64,000 bases of DNA, taken from Rosa chinensis. Taxonomy: Eukaryota > Streptophyta > Magnoliopsida > Rosales > Rosaceae. Made by a program: the position numbers and the translations under genes. The stretch's first letter is position 1, and each line of letters opens with the position of its first letter. The stretch covers positions 124,001-188,000 of the forward strand of contig NW_020126829.1 in assembly GCF_002994745.2 (NCBI RefSeq), given 5' to 3'. This document shows, one piece after another, positions 42,990 through 53,525 of the stretch. The notes beneath the pieces were generated by a model. It saw only the letters and a list, made by a program, of their open reading frames with translations, did no database searches and was not told where the DNA came from.

Positions 42990-44680
42990 ATGTCCAGACT
43001 TCAAAAAAAGGTGTCAAGAAAGGAAAAAAACAAAAAAAGAGTATAGAAGCAACCGTTATTGCTATTAACAGGGAAGAAAGGAAGCCAGGAATAAGAATTT
43101 CGGATGGAGTTTCTAATAATTCACATAGGGAATCACATACTCCCTACGCTTAATAGTCCAATTAGGTGTGAAAATGAGACAACCTCAGATTATTCGAAGA
43201 GACCTCCAAGGGGAAAAGCAAAGGGGGATAAAGATTTTAAGAACAAAGGTCGGGTTGAAGTTCAGTTCAATGTCAGAGGTCAACCTGATGGAGAATATGC
43301 AGCAGGGTTCTCCTCCTTCCTTGGAGTCACAGCAAGAGAGTTCGTACCATTGACAACTGAGTGGAAAAACCTCACTGATCTGTACAAAAGACAAATTTGG
43401 GAACATATCACTGTAAAATATTTCTTATAATTTGGACTTGTTTATCTTAATTGATCTTTCTCTTCGCTAGTCCTATTAGTAATGGAGCATTGGGAACTCT
43501 AATATATTGTTCAATTGTATTTTGTAGCGAAAATATATTGTTCCAGAAATTTGCAAAAGGAATGTGTTCTGTAAAATGATGAAGCTGTGGCGAGATTACA
43601 GATCATTGACAATGAAAGAAGTGATGCAGCAAGCTGAATCGGTAGGCTTACCACGTGCTGCTGCCCTCCTCAAACCTGATAATATAGATTCAATGGAAGT
43701 GGCTGGATTTTGTAAAATCCAGAACGACAGAAGCATTTAGGGTAAGTTAATTTTCTGCAAAACATGTTATATTTGCTTTTATGTGAAAACATTAATATTA
43801 TCACCTTGGTTTTTGATAGGAAAAGTGTGAAAGATTCAGGTTGATGTGACAAGGCAGAACCTTATTGCATAGAACAAGTAGAAAAAGTTTTGCATGTCTT
43901 GAAGAAGAGCTGGTACCAAACAATTTTATCATTACACTTGATGTCTTAATATTACAAGAAAGCTGATATATGTACTTGTCTTTCTATAGAAGCAACAAAG
44001 TGAGACACCGGATGCAATATCAAGGTCCGCTATTTGGCTTCGTGCCTATGAAGTGAAGAAAAAAGCAAGTGAAGAAGTTGAGGATCCGGAAATACAGAAA
44101 TAGTGGTAACAACTAAATCTTGTATAATTTCTTGTTCATGTCATTCATCTTATAATGCAGGTTTCAGATTTCTATGCTTTACTTTCATACTAAACTTTAG
44201 TTAGAATTGAACATTATTTTCAGTTTAGTCAACTCATACTTGCAATAACTTTCATCAATAGCATTGATGGATTCAATTATGTATTTTCCAGAAACTAGTA
44301 CGAAAGTACAAGGAAGAAGAAGAAGTAACACTACCATGTTCGATAAAAGCTGATGCTGTTGCAAAGGCACTTGGTCCGCGAGGACAAGTTAGAGGGCTTG
44401 GGTTTGTTGCACTCCCTTCAAAAGTGGATGGTCAGACACACGTTGCTAATAAGGTCACTATGCTAGAGAACGCTCTTGCTGCTCAAACACAACAGGTGGA
44501 CCGATTGACAGAGTTAGTGCAAGGTCTCGCTGCAGATTTGATATCTTGGGCAGGAATCGTAATGGTTGTCACTGCTTGTCTTTGTAGGCTATATGATGTA
44601 CAACTTCTTTATGGGACATGGTTGGCATGTGGCATCGTATCAAGCTATCATCAGCCCCTTCAAGTACTCATGTAATCAAT
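42990..44680 (+). pseudogene. Plant En/Spm-type transposase gene (Ptta family), decayed
   Basis: In CACTA elements this protein binds the element ends. Exon 1 (about 43000-43411) encodes a basic stretch and VQFNVRGQPDGEYAAGFSSF then LGVTAREFVPLTTEWKNL. The donor is at CACT/GTAAAA near 43412. The acceptor TTTTGTAG near 43528 leads in frame to RKYIVPEICKRNVFCKMMK, WRDYRSLTMKEVMQQAES and GLPRAAALLKPDN. A short deletion at 43696 (GGAAGTGG) shifts the frame before WLDFVKSRTTEAF. The next exon (about 43820 on) has TGA where QGRTLLHRTS is preceded by Met. Then come AISRSAIWLRAYEVKKKASE (near 44020) and KLVRKYKEEEEVTLPCS with a C-terminal heptad-like segment VTMLENALAAQTQQVDRLTE (44440-44510). The order and motifs fit the plant transposase family; two lesions make it a pseudogene. 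Confidence 0.75.
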
Positions 44681-44805
44681 CGGAAGACAATTCTAATCTA
44701 GCTAGCATGTTCTATATTTGAAAACCAGTTTAACTATACCAGAGTACCAGACGTTGTCTGTTCATCGTGTCCGTTTTTGTTTTGTTTTGTTTTTTTTTTT
44801 TTTTT

Positions 44806-45188
44806 GTGAACTAGACCTTGCTATGAGTTGTTTGTGAGATAGTTGCTCGGGGTTGTTATATTTATATGAAATATACTCCGCTTGTACCTACACTTCCTGG
44901 ATCGGTATTAGTCCTGAAAACAGTGTCATTTACTGCATGATCTGCACAGAAAAGTCTATAAGACTATTGATGGGAGAAGAAACAAATTATTCATTGTGAA
45001 CTAGACCTTGCTATGAGTTGTTTGTGAGATAGTTGCTTGGGTATTGTAATATTTATATGAAATATACTCTGCTTGTACCTACACTTCCTGGATCAGTATT
45101 AGTCCTGAAAACAATGTCATTTACTACATGATCTGCCCAAAAAAGTCCATAAGACAATTGATAAGAGAAGAAACAAATTATTTATTGT
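44806..45188. repeat. 190-bp tandem duplication
   Basis: Two adjacent copies start GTGAACTAGACCTTGCTATG at 44806 and 44996 and differ at about a dozen positions. Function unknown; a long T run precedes the first copy. Confidence 0.9.
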
Positions 45189-45259
45189 AAGTTCCAGTGC
45201 CCAACCAAGCCAAAAATGAAATGGCGTTATTATTCATCTTCAGCTCGCCACAATGTAGC

Positions 45260-45500
45260 CATTACTTTTCTATGAAGATGAAATTGTAGAATCAATAGAG
45301 GGATTTCTATACTCAAGTAATTGTCGAGTAAATGGGTTGAACCACAATGCTCACAATAGTAGTGCTTGTGCCCTTGAATCAGATAATTAAATTCTGTCAA
45401 AGCCAAAGGGATATCACGAATTTCACACTTGAAACCCCAGATTTTTGTTTGGTTCTGAACCAAGTCTTAAGGAATTTATCATCAAGTTGAGTCAGAAATG
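45260..45500 (+). pseudogene. Decayed second copy of the 34929 gene, middle part
   Basis: TATGAAGATGAAATTGTAGA at 45271 equals the sequence at 35163 that encodes YEDEIVD. It is followed by a diverged GLNHNAHNSSA (compare GLNYSARDRSG) and GSEPSLKEF (compare SEPNIKEV). Stops and shifts occur throughout. It shows that this gene segment was itself duplicated across the second CACTA. Confidence 0.6.
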
Positions 45501-46687
45501 AGATAAAACAATGGGGCTGTATGTTAGTTTAGGAAATTTCTTTTAAACAAAAGCAGAAATGAGATAGCTCAATTGTAGTCGCTCCATGTCCAGTTTCTGC
45601 TTTTACAAAGCCTTACAGTAAGTTGTAGCAAGACCCCTATTATGTCTGAATCTTAATCAAAAACTACTAAAACAATTTTGAATACCAGAAGGCATGATGG
45701 CTTGCAGACTAACTATAAAATAAGGACTCTGTTTTAGATCAAACACTCTGCAATACTATTCACTGGCAACACATTCAGCACATATGACTTACTTCTCCTC
45801 ATGATTTTCACCTGACAGCTGTGGCACTGAATCCAGCTGTAGTAATATGTAGGTCAAAATTATCTTCCGGTGAACGATCTTGTGAGCCTATACCCTTACA
45901 CCATTAAATATAGTACAAAATGAAATCCAGTGGCTACAACTCTTCTGCAGTGCTAACAAACTGACTACTGAGATTGTTGTTGAAGTGGTGAGCTTAATAT
46001 GGCAAGGATTAGAATATTATACAAATTGAGTATAGTAACTAATCAAGTCAGAGCTAGTCCTAGAATTCACCCCTTCATAGTAGTATTGCAACTAGACAAT
46101 AGAAGAGCCTAGCTAGAGGGTTAGCATGTACATGGCTATCTTGATCATGATCTGTGAACCAAACTGCTGAATATGAACAAGCAGCTAGTACCTAATAGTT
46201 GTGCATTCCTACCATTAATTCATAACATATTCAGTTGTTTTCCATTTAGGGGTTTCCACTTCTGCTTGTCCTGGACAGCAAGATTTCGATCAATACAGAG
46301 GTTTCTGTTACTCTGATGGATGAAGTTTAATCAACTATTCTGGAGATTTAACCATAACCAACTTATAGTCTATAGTGAAACTTACACCCTATATTTTCTT
46401 ATGATGATAAGTCTCCAAAATAATTTATAGTTGCACAATTAATTTAGTTGTATACCAACAGAAAGACTATTTCTTTCTACCTTACACTGTTGGAGCGATA
46501 AATTTAGCATCAGACTGTAAATGCTTCCCTTTATTAATCAATAACTCGTAATTTTTTTTGGAGTAATAATGAAGTTTCCTTTTTTCATTCATCAGACTTT
46601 GTACATTGCTAAATTCATCTTCATAAACATCAGCAGATTAAAAGTTACAAATATGAAAAAACAGGATGAAAAAAAAAAAAAAAACTG
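45501..46687. other. Intergenic; faint kinase scrap only
   Basis: AT-rich. On the minus strand at about 45885-45850 a short stretch reads HKIVHRKIIL, reminiscent of a kinase HRD loop, but it is too short to support. No other feature. Confidence 0.4.
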
Positions 46688-46691
46688 TAGA

Positions 46692-46867
46692 TTGAAGGAT
46701 ATCGACATAATGTGTGCCTTTACAAACTAGGGTTTAGAGTTGTAATAGGAATGTGTTTTAGGTATTCAATTGTAATCGGATTCTATTACCTTTTGGGTAC
46801 CTTGTAACTCCCTATTTAAAGGGCTCCTATTATCAATGATAACACACAATTCTATTCTCCTACAACA
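46692..46867 (+). repeat. E3 5' LTR
   Basis: 176 bp. It ends CTACAACA. A probable TATA-like box CCTATTTAAAGG lies at about 46811. Confidence 0.95.
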
Positions 46868-46881
46868 CGTTATCAGCACGA
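46868..46881 (+). other. E3 primer-binding site (half-tRNA-Ile type)
   Basis: CGTTATCAGCACGA, then GTTCTAACC. Same site as E1 and E2. Confidence 0.7.
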
Positions 46882-47881
46882 GTTCTAACCCTAGCTTCAG
46901 AAAAAAAAAAACCCTAGAAGAAAAAAGATTCTTTTTTCTTCTCTGCCGCCAACCCAAAACAGAAAAAAAAAAAAAAAAAACTCCATACCGGCCGTCCACC
47001 ACCAGCCCAGCCTCAGCCTCCAGCGCCCCCGCGCCCAACAGACTGCCGCCACCAGCCCCATAGCTCCGCGCACCAACCTCACCCCAGCAGCAGCAGCCCA
47101 GCCTCCGTGATCTGCAGCAGCCCAAGCCTCCCTGCCTAGCAGCCCAGCAGCCTCGCAGCTGCCTGCAGCACCGACCGCATCTGCAAACGTCCCATCACTG
47201 CAGACCAGAAGAAGACGACGCAGAAGAAGGAAAACCAAAAAAAAAAAAAAGAGAAGAAGACCCGAAAAAGAAGAAGAAAAAGAGAGGAACCCGGCTCGAA
47301 AAAAAAAGAGAAAAAAAAAAGAAAAGAAAGGACCCGGCCGGCCCAGAAAGAAAAAAAAAGGAGAAGGAAGAAAGAAAAAAAAAAGGAAGGGAGAAGGGCA
47401 GCCACCAACTGCCAATTTCCGACCAGATTCCAACTACACGCCTGCATCAACACGCGCGTGTCTTCAAGCTAAGAACAATCACGTAAGTTTTTATAATTAA
47501 AGTTCCTGCTTTCTTGTATTTAAATTCCTTTTATTTTCTGCATAATATTGGAATATATGTTGCCAAATGATTTTTGACTATTTAACAAAGCGGAATTGTG
47601 GGGATTCACGCTTAACGAACTAAGAGTGTTCGTATGAACTAAGAGTGTTCATAATTAAACGAACTAAGAGTGTTCGTGTGAACTAAGAGCGTTCACAATG
47701 CTTGGACTAAGAGCGTCCGTAAGCATCAAATTGTGACCATATTAAAACATCACTGTTGGTCTAATCCAAAAGAGATTCTTGGAAATTGATTTCTTGGTAG
47801 CATAGCTCGGAAATCTTATTATTTTAGTTTTCGTGGAAGTTTAACTCCGAAACTAATATATCTTCTCTTCTTATTTTCAGG
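46882..47881 (+). other. E3 5' leader
   Basis: Purine-rich leader with runs of A and AAGAAG (46895-47400). Five hairpins follow at 47615-47718, and the last 60 bases before gag are T-rich, ending TTTTCAG. Long open frames on the minus strand here are Phe-rich artefacts of the A runs. Confidence 0.65.
47615..47718 (+). repeat. Five-unit covarying hairpin array before E3 gag
   Basis: Units at 47615-47633, 47634-47652, 47659-47677, 47678-47696 and 47704-47718. Stems are ACGAAC/GTTCGT, ATGAAC/GTTCAT, ACGAAC/GTTCGT, GTGAAC/GTTCAC and GGAC/GTCC. Every loop is TAAGAG followed by T or C. Stem changes are compensated on the other side. Confidence 0.85.
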
Positions 47882-48982
47882 ATGTCGAATGAACCTAGAC
47901 TCGACTTTCCCATGCTTGACTCAACAGGCTCGGATTACCACAGTTGGGTAACTGATGTTGAGAACCATCTCACTTCAAAGGGAATATTACCCATAATCCA
48001 GGCACCTAACCCGGATATTGAGTTCAACCGAATATCTACAAAACATGCTCAAGCAGTTATCTTGATGCGACGCCATATGGACAAGGCACTCAGATTGGAG
48101 TATATGTCGGTCAAGAATGCAAGAGAGCTATGGGTAGCGCTAGAAGAGCGCTTTGGCAATGTCCAAGATTCCCTCCTCCCTGACTTGAAGGTTCAATGGA
48201 ACAATCTGCGCTTTGCTGACTTCAAGTCTGTTGCTGAATATAATTCAGAACCTCTTCGCATACAGTCCATGTTGAGGTTTTGTGGACAACCTGTCACAGA
48301 GCAAGAGTTAATTGAGAAAACTCTCTCCACCTTCCCTGTTTCAGCCATTGTGGTATCAAAGCAATACCGTACCGAAGTCAATGCTGGACGGATCACGAGG
48401 TTTCACCAGCTTATCAATATTATATTTGTAGCTGAGAAACATGATAACATACTCGTGAGGAATTATAATTCAAGGCCCATTGGAACTAAGAGTGTTCATG
48501 AGGCGAATTATAATGCACCCAAAGGAGGGCGCAAGGAGCGGTACCCTAAGAATGAGGGACGTTTGGGCCCATATAACCGCCCTAACCAGGAAGGAAACCG
48601 CAAGTTTGGTGTGGATACACGTGGTGGTAATGCCACACGTGGGAGAGGGGGTCGTGGTATCCCTAGCAGTAATGGTGGCTCAATGGGTCGTGGTGGTGGC
48701 AACAACCCTCCTAGGGAACGCCCGCAACGTGCACAACGTGCACCTCAATTAAAGGGAGGTAACCGCAATGATGAGTGTCATCGATGTGGATCAATTGAGC
48801 ATTGGTTCAAGCAATGCAAGGCAAGTGAGGAACTAGCTGAAAGATACAGGGCATATAGGGACCTGAGAGAGCAAGAAGTGTACCTTGCAGAAGAAGAAGA
48901 AGATGGTGGAGATGTCAATCTCACCATAGAGGACTTCAAAGCTGAAGATGAAGTGCACATGGATGCAACAGACTTTGATTAG
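47882..48982 (+). CDS. gag: E3 Gag polyprotein (intact)
   Basis: A complete 366-codon frame, ATG at 47882 just after TTATTTTCAGG. The protein packs element RNA into cytoplasmic particles. It has the Copia Gag core in its first 200 residues (HMDKALRLEYMSVKNARELW, FGNVQDSLLPDLKV) and a long basic Gly/Arg-rich region (about 225-285, GRGGRGIPSSNGGSMGRGGG). The CCHC zinc knuckle CHRCGSIEHWFKQC lies at about residue 300, and the tail is acidic (EEEEDGGDVNLTIEDF). The same protein in E1 and E2 is broken. AATAAA follows the stop by 54 bases, so a gag-only mRNA is likely. This is the only intact frame in E3. Confidence 0.92.
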   Translation: MSNEPRLDFPMLDSTGSDYHSWVTDVENHLTSKGILPIIQAPNPDIEFNRISTKHAQAVILMRRHMDKALRLEYMSVKNARELWVALEERFGNVQDSLLPDLKVQWNNLRFADFKSVAEYNSEPLRIQSMLRFCGQPVTEQELIEKTLSTFPVSAIVVSKQYRTEVNAGRITRFHQLINIIFVAEKHDNILVRNYNSRPIGTKSVHEANYNAPKGGRKERYPKNEGRLGPYNRPNQEGNRKFGVDTRGGNATRGRGGRGIPSSNGGSMGRGGGNNPPRERPQRAQRAPQLKGGNRNDECHRCGSIEHWFKQCKASEELAERYRAYRDLREQEVYLAEEEEDGGDVNLTIEDFKAEDEVHMDATDFD

Positions 48983-49035
48983 ATTAGTCCTTTTTCTTTT
49001 TCCAAGAACTTTTGTAATGACAATTTGCCTTAGTC

Positions 49036-49041
49036 AATAAA
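49036..49041 (+). promoter_or_regulatory. Poly(A) signal after E3 gag
   Basis: AATAAA in GTCAATAAATGAC, same context as in E1. Confidence 0.5.
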
Positions 49042-52000
49042 TGACAATTGTCTTAACTCTTTCTTATGTGGCAGACCCAATAAAATATGATGTCTAGGAA
49101 AGTCATTGAGATTATTGGTACTTAAGAGAGCCTCACTCCACCAACATCTCTCTCTACTTTCCTGGTCATATTTGATTGGAGTTACCAAACGGATAGAGTG
49201 ACTACAATGTGTCTTACTTTGATTTTATTTTGGATTAGACTTTGGAAACTTTGATGTAATCATTGGCTATTAATAAAGTGTCAATTCTTTTACTTAATGT
49301 CTTGGACATACCTTAATTCGAACTTTATTATAAGAGCCAATGGTTTTCATGTGGAAACACATTATGAGAATGGACAGAGTTCCTTTGCATCACCTCTAAT
49401 GACTACGAACATAAACGAGTATTAGAGAAACTTATGTGTTGCTCTAGTGGGTTGTATGCAACCACTATTTGAGTTATTGAATCCAACTATGTCATGAGAG
49501 ACCACTTATGGGATCTTGACACATATAGGCTTTGACATGATGATCTGTGTATTAAAGACTTTACACGGACATCCATTTTCAGAACGAAGAAAAGTAAGAA
49601 CCAAGAATTGGTTCGAGGAGCTGCACATGGGCCTCATGGCGCCATGATTGTGCAAAGACCAGCCATACATGGCCAGTACCGCCTACCCCCTGCGGCAAAT
49701 ACATGGCATTGACGCCATAAACTCCTCTATCTACTTCTCAAGTCTATTGTGACACTATGGCTTCACCAAAGCCCATGTTTCATTCTGTAAAGCCTGTTAT
49801 TTAGGATTGAGACCATCCTATGCAAAGGAGATTGAGGAAATAATTCCATTCCCACAAAGAATCTAAGGGAATTCTATGGATTTGATCAACCAACTTGCGG
49901 ACCATATAGATGTTTTATGGTGTTGGTTGATACGCAAACACGCTGGTCACGTGTTGTGCCATTATCCACTCGTAATGCTGCTTATACTACACTCCTAGCA
50001 CATAACATATGGCTATGGGCTCACTACCCAGATCATCCCATTCAGTCAATTTGACTTGATAATGCTAGAGAGTTTACATCGACAATTTTCGATGACTATT
50101 GCATATCATTGGGTATTGATATCAAGTATCATACTCCCATGTACACACCCAATTGGTCTCGCTGAAAAGCCACCATTAAACGACTACGATGGTAGCCCGG
50201 ACATTGGTAATGCGCACCAATATTTCCATTTGGGTTATGCAATATCGCATGCAGCTATGCTAATTCGTCTACGACTCATAGCAGCCACTCAACTTTTATT
50301 TGCATTACAGCTAGTGACTGGGTTCGAGTCTAATATCTCGTATTTATGCATATTTGAGTGTGCGGTTCATGTGCCAATTGCGCCGCCATAGCGCATCAAC
50401 ATGAGTCATTGCAACGAATGCATATATATATTTGTTGGACATGAGTCTCCAACTATAAGTCCGCTATGTAGAACCCTTGACAGGCGATCTCTATTTCGCT
50501 GGATTTGCGAATTGTCACTTTGATGAGACAGTCTTCCCGTCGTTAGGGGGAGATTAGAACGTCAATGTTCAACAGAAACGACAGGAATTGTCGTGGTCTG
50601 TCCCCACTATGTCTCATCTTGATCCCCTAAAAGTGACGAGATCACATATACCTGCTGCAAACATGCCTGCAAGGATTGATGTCCTCATAAGAGGACATGG
50701 TGCCACCCAGAGAAGATGGGTACTGCACCACTACCATGGATGGTAGCATGGTGACGCCACAAAGGTGGCATAATGGCGTCATAGGCCATGGGTTCCGCTA
50801 GAGAGAGTAGGAGACCCATAGGTTCGATGAATTCTCGCCTTAAGAAGAGAGCGAGTTTGGCACAACTTGATCCATTGATCATTGATACTCAAAATCCGTC
50901 TCATGAGAATATTTTGGATTGTGGTTATGTCCAAGAGACATCGTTGGGGGACGCCTCAATGTTAGAACCAATTCCTGAAAATATAGAGATCTCTACGAAC
51001 TACACTAGTGTACATGAGGACGTGGAATTATTGAGACCAATAATATCGAACCTTACTCCGTTGAAGAATGCCAACGTAGAGAAAATTGGCCTAAATGGAA
51101 AGATACGATCCAGGTTGAATTGGATTCACTAACGAAGAGGAAGGATTTCGTGCCTGAGATGCCAACACCTCCTAACATAAAACCTATTGACATTAATAGG
51201 TCTTCGTTAGATAGCATGATGAGCAAAAGAGATGGTAATCTCGCCTTATGGCGCAAGGTTTCTCACAACGCCCTGGAATCGACTACGAGAAGACATATTC
51301 TCTCGTAATGGATGTCATTGCACTCCACTACCTTATCAGTTTGGTAGTTTCCAAATAACTGAACATGCAGCTTACGAATGTGGACACTACGTATCTCTAT
51401 GGGGATCTAGATACGGAATATAATGAAGGTTCTTGTGGACTTCATTTACCCAAGTCAAGTGGCTCTAGACCACGGAGCGCATTTGCAACGAGGTTGAAAT
51501 GCTCACTAAAATGACTACTTGATTGGGAAGAGATATGATGAACTATGCCCACGCGTTTCCATGACAAGTTCCGGATTTGCAATTGTCGCGGTTTATGTTG
51601 ATAAACATAATTGGAACCCTTGAGAGTTAAGGGAAACCGCTGAACACCTGAAATCCGAGTTTGAGAGGAAGGACCTTGGGAACACGGTTTTGTCTAGATT
51701 CAGAAATTGTATACCTTGTCAATAGACATTTTTGATAAAGTCAAAGATGCACCATGGTCGTCCGTAGTCTTAGCCCTAAAAGGGATCCGTTTCGTCCCAG
51801 GGATGATGACGAAGATGTGTTAATAGCGAAAGTGCTTACTTATGTACAATAGGCGCGTTATTGTACTTAGCACAATACAAGACCGGACACCTCAATTATT
51901 ATGAACTTGTTGGCTAGATATAGCCCCGCGCCAACGCAACACTATTAGATTGGTATAAAGACAATCTTTCGATATTTGAGAGGTACGATTGATATGGGCT

Positions 52001-52110
52001 TGTTCTATCTCTACAGAGAAAAGAGATGACGGAAGTGTGGGATCGGACCCCACAAGGCAAAATGCCACCTTCCGTGCTCCTCCTCCCCTCCATCGAAATG
52101 ACAACAAGCA
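49042..52110 (+). pseudogene. E3 pol remains
   Basis: 49042-49330 is the non-coding gag-pol interval. At 49330 the sequence jumps over 253 bases that in E1 (5818-5566) encode the splice-like TTTAG and the DSG protease motif. After that, pre-integrase sequence has a TGA for Trp in the WHD motif (about 49533) and a further deletion. Integrase pieces lie at 50056-50400, the integrase C-terminal region (PTMSHLDP) near 50600-50640, RT pieces at 51060-51300, YVDK in place of YVDD at 51594, and RNase H at 51880-52040. No piece exceeds about 115 codons. This element must borrow protease, integrase and RT. Confidence 0.88.
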
Positions 52111-52439
52111 TTTCTAAATATTGAAATGAACCAAATCCGATCAGAGGATAATGTAGCGGACTTATTTACTAAGTCGTTACCAAAATCCACTTTCGAGAAA
52201 CATGTGAAGAGCATCGGATTGAGAAAGTTATCCGAACTCCCATGATTGTAGCAATCAGGGGGAGATATTGACATCAGGGGGAGCCATGATGTCTACATGT
52301 TCGATCTCGAAGAGTGAAGGACGTGTTGTGCTCTTTTTGTCCTTCGACCAGGGTTATTTTTGTCCCACAGGGTTTTTGTTACCTGGCAAGGTTTTTAACG
52401 AGGCAACAATCAAAGCGTCATCACCAAGTTTGAGCGGCA

Positions 52440-52449
52440 CAAGGGGGAG
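52440..52449 (+). other. E3 polypurine tract
   Basis: AAGGGGGAG directly before the 3' LTR. Confidence 0.85.
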
Positions 52450-52627
52450 TGTTGAAGGATATCGACATAATGTGTGCCTTTACAAACTAGGGTTTAGAGT
52501 TGTAATAGGAATGTGTTTTAGGTATTCAATTGTAATCGGATTCTATTACCTTTTGGGTACCTTGTAACTCCCTATTTAAAGGGCTCCTATTATCAATGAT
52601 AACACACAATTCTATTCTCCTACAACA
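52450..52627 (+). repeat. E3 3' LTR
   Basis: 178 bp, TGTTGAAGG...CTACAACA, identical to the 5' LTR where they overlap; followed by TAGAC. Confidence 0.95.
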
Positions 52628-53028
52628 TAGACTACTCCATGTCACTTGTACTACCATAGAACTTGGGGCTACTCCATGTCTATTGCACTGATACAGCTCT
52701 AGGACAAATTCTCTGCTGTATAACCTCAATGTAGTATGATCCTTAATATGTCAAGAATTGAAAACAAAAATGAAAGCAACCCACAAGAAATTGTTATTGA
52801 AATTTATACCACAACGCATGATGAGCAGAATTAACTCAAGTTATAGTACAGGCGTACCAGTTACTTGAGTTTTACATCAACAGAAATACTACTTATTATA
52901 CCATTGCTGGCACTAGAATAATACATTTATTCATCAAATAACCAGAAACTAGAGGAAATGCAAGACTATTTCAATTTTGGAGAAGGGATTTAGTAGTTAA
53001 ACCTTTTTTTATTTATTCCAGCAACTTC
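52628..53028. other. RLK copy C downstream flank
   Basis: The 3' untranslated and flanking DNA of copy C, matching 23430-23580 near copy B. No separate gene. Confidence 0.7.
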
Positions 53029-53384
53029 CTAGTTATGAAAATTTGCCAATTTATTGATGGTTACCGTACTGAACGGGTCAGAAAGGCTACTCCGGGTCCT
53101 GGCTGATGACAGTTCTTTTGCCACAAAATGCATGGTTGGTCGTGAATCCGGATTAGTGCTGGTGCAGGCCAAGGCCACTGTTAACAAGGAAACCAGTCGC
53201 ACTGCTAATTGACTTGAAGGAGACCGAAGTCTTTGGTCTAGCAAATCCTTCAAAAGCATATCTCCATTTTCCGATAGAGAAGTCAGTAGCTCCCCTGGAT
53301 GCCTTCCCATCATAATTTCTAATGCCACCACTCCAAAGCTGAATACATCACACTTATCTGTCACTTGCATTGTGAATGCGAGCT
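53029..53384 (-). CDS. RLK copy C exon 2
   Basis: Starts AG/CTCGCATTCAC, completing [20 protein letters not shown]. It encodes the kinase C-lobe ([30 protein letters not shown]) and stops TAG at 53031-53029. Confidence 0.9.
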
Positions 53385-53525
53385 CTGCATGCTCATTAGA
53401 ATAACAAAATCAGCAAACATTTTCCCATCATATACATATAGACAACAATAATATATGTTAATAGGCGAGTACAAACATCTGTATAAATGAAAAACAAGTT
53501 TATAAGTTTATTGAATGAGTGATAC

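Larger units (their letters stand above)
40550..44700 (+). mobile_element. Second CACTA element, remains
   Basis: A subterminal repeat array (40559-40672), a C/T-rich leader (40845-41000) and an intron-containing transposase gene (42990-44680) are in the order expected of an En/Spm-type element. I could not find terminal CACTA repeats at either end, so the limits are approximate. It lies between the split gene's end and a decayed second copy of part of that gene (45260-45500). Confidence 0.6.
46692..52627 (+). mobile_element. Ty1/Copia retrotransposon E3: intact gag, dead pol, identical LTRs
   Basis: The LTRs are 46692-46867 (first 2 bases missing) and 52450-52627. They are identical over all 176 shared bases. 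The right flank is TAGAC; the left has TAGA directly joined to the LTR, so three bases at the left junction are lost. Gag is complete. Pol lacks the protease active site (a 253-bp block present in E1), has an altered RT motif (YVDK at 51594-51605) and is full of stops. The insertion is very young although its own enzymes cannot work. Confidence 0.93.

Noticed and set aside
45850..45900. Minus-strand HKIVHRKIIL resembling a kinase catalytic loop
   Set aside because: About ten residues only, with the key Asp replaced and no neighbouring kinase motifs.
46897..47433. Long Phe-rich open frame on the minus strand
   Set aside because: It is the complement of AAGAAG/AAAA runs in the E3 leader; low-complexity artefact with no domain.
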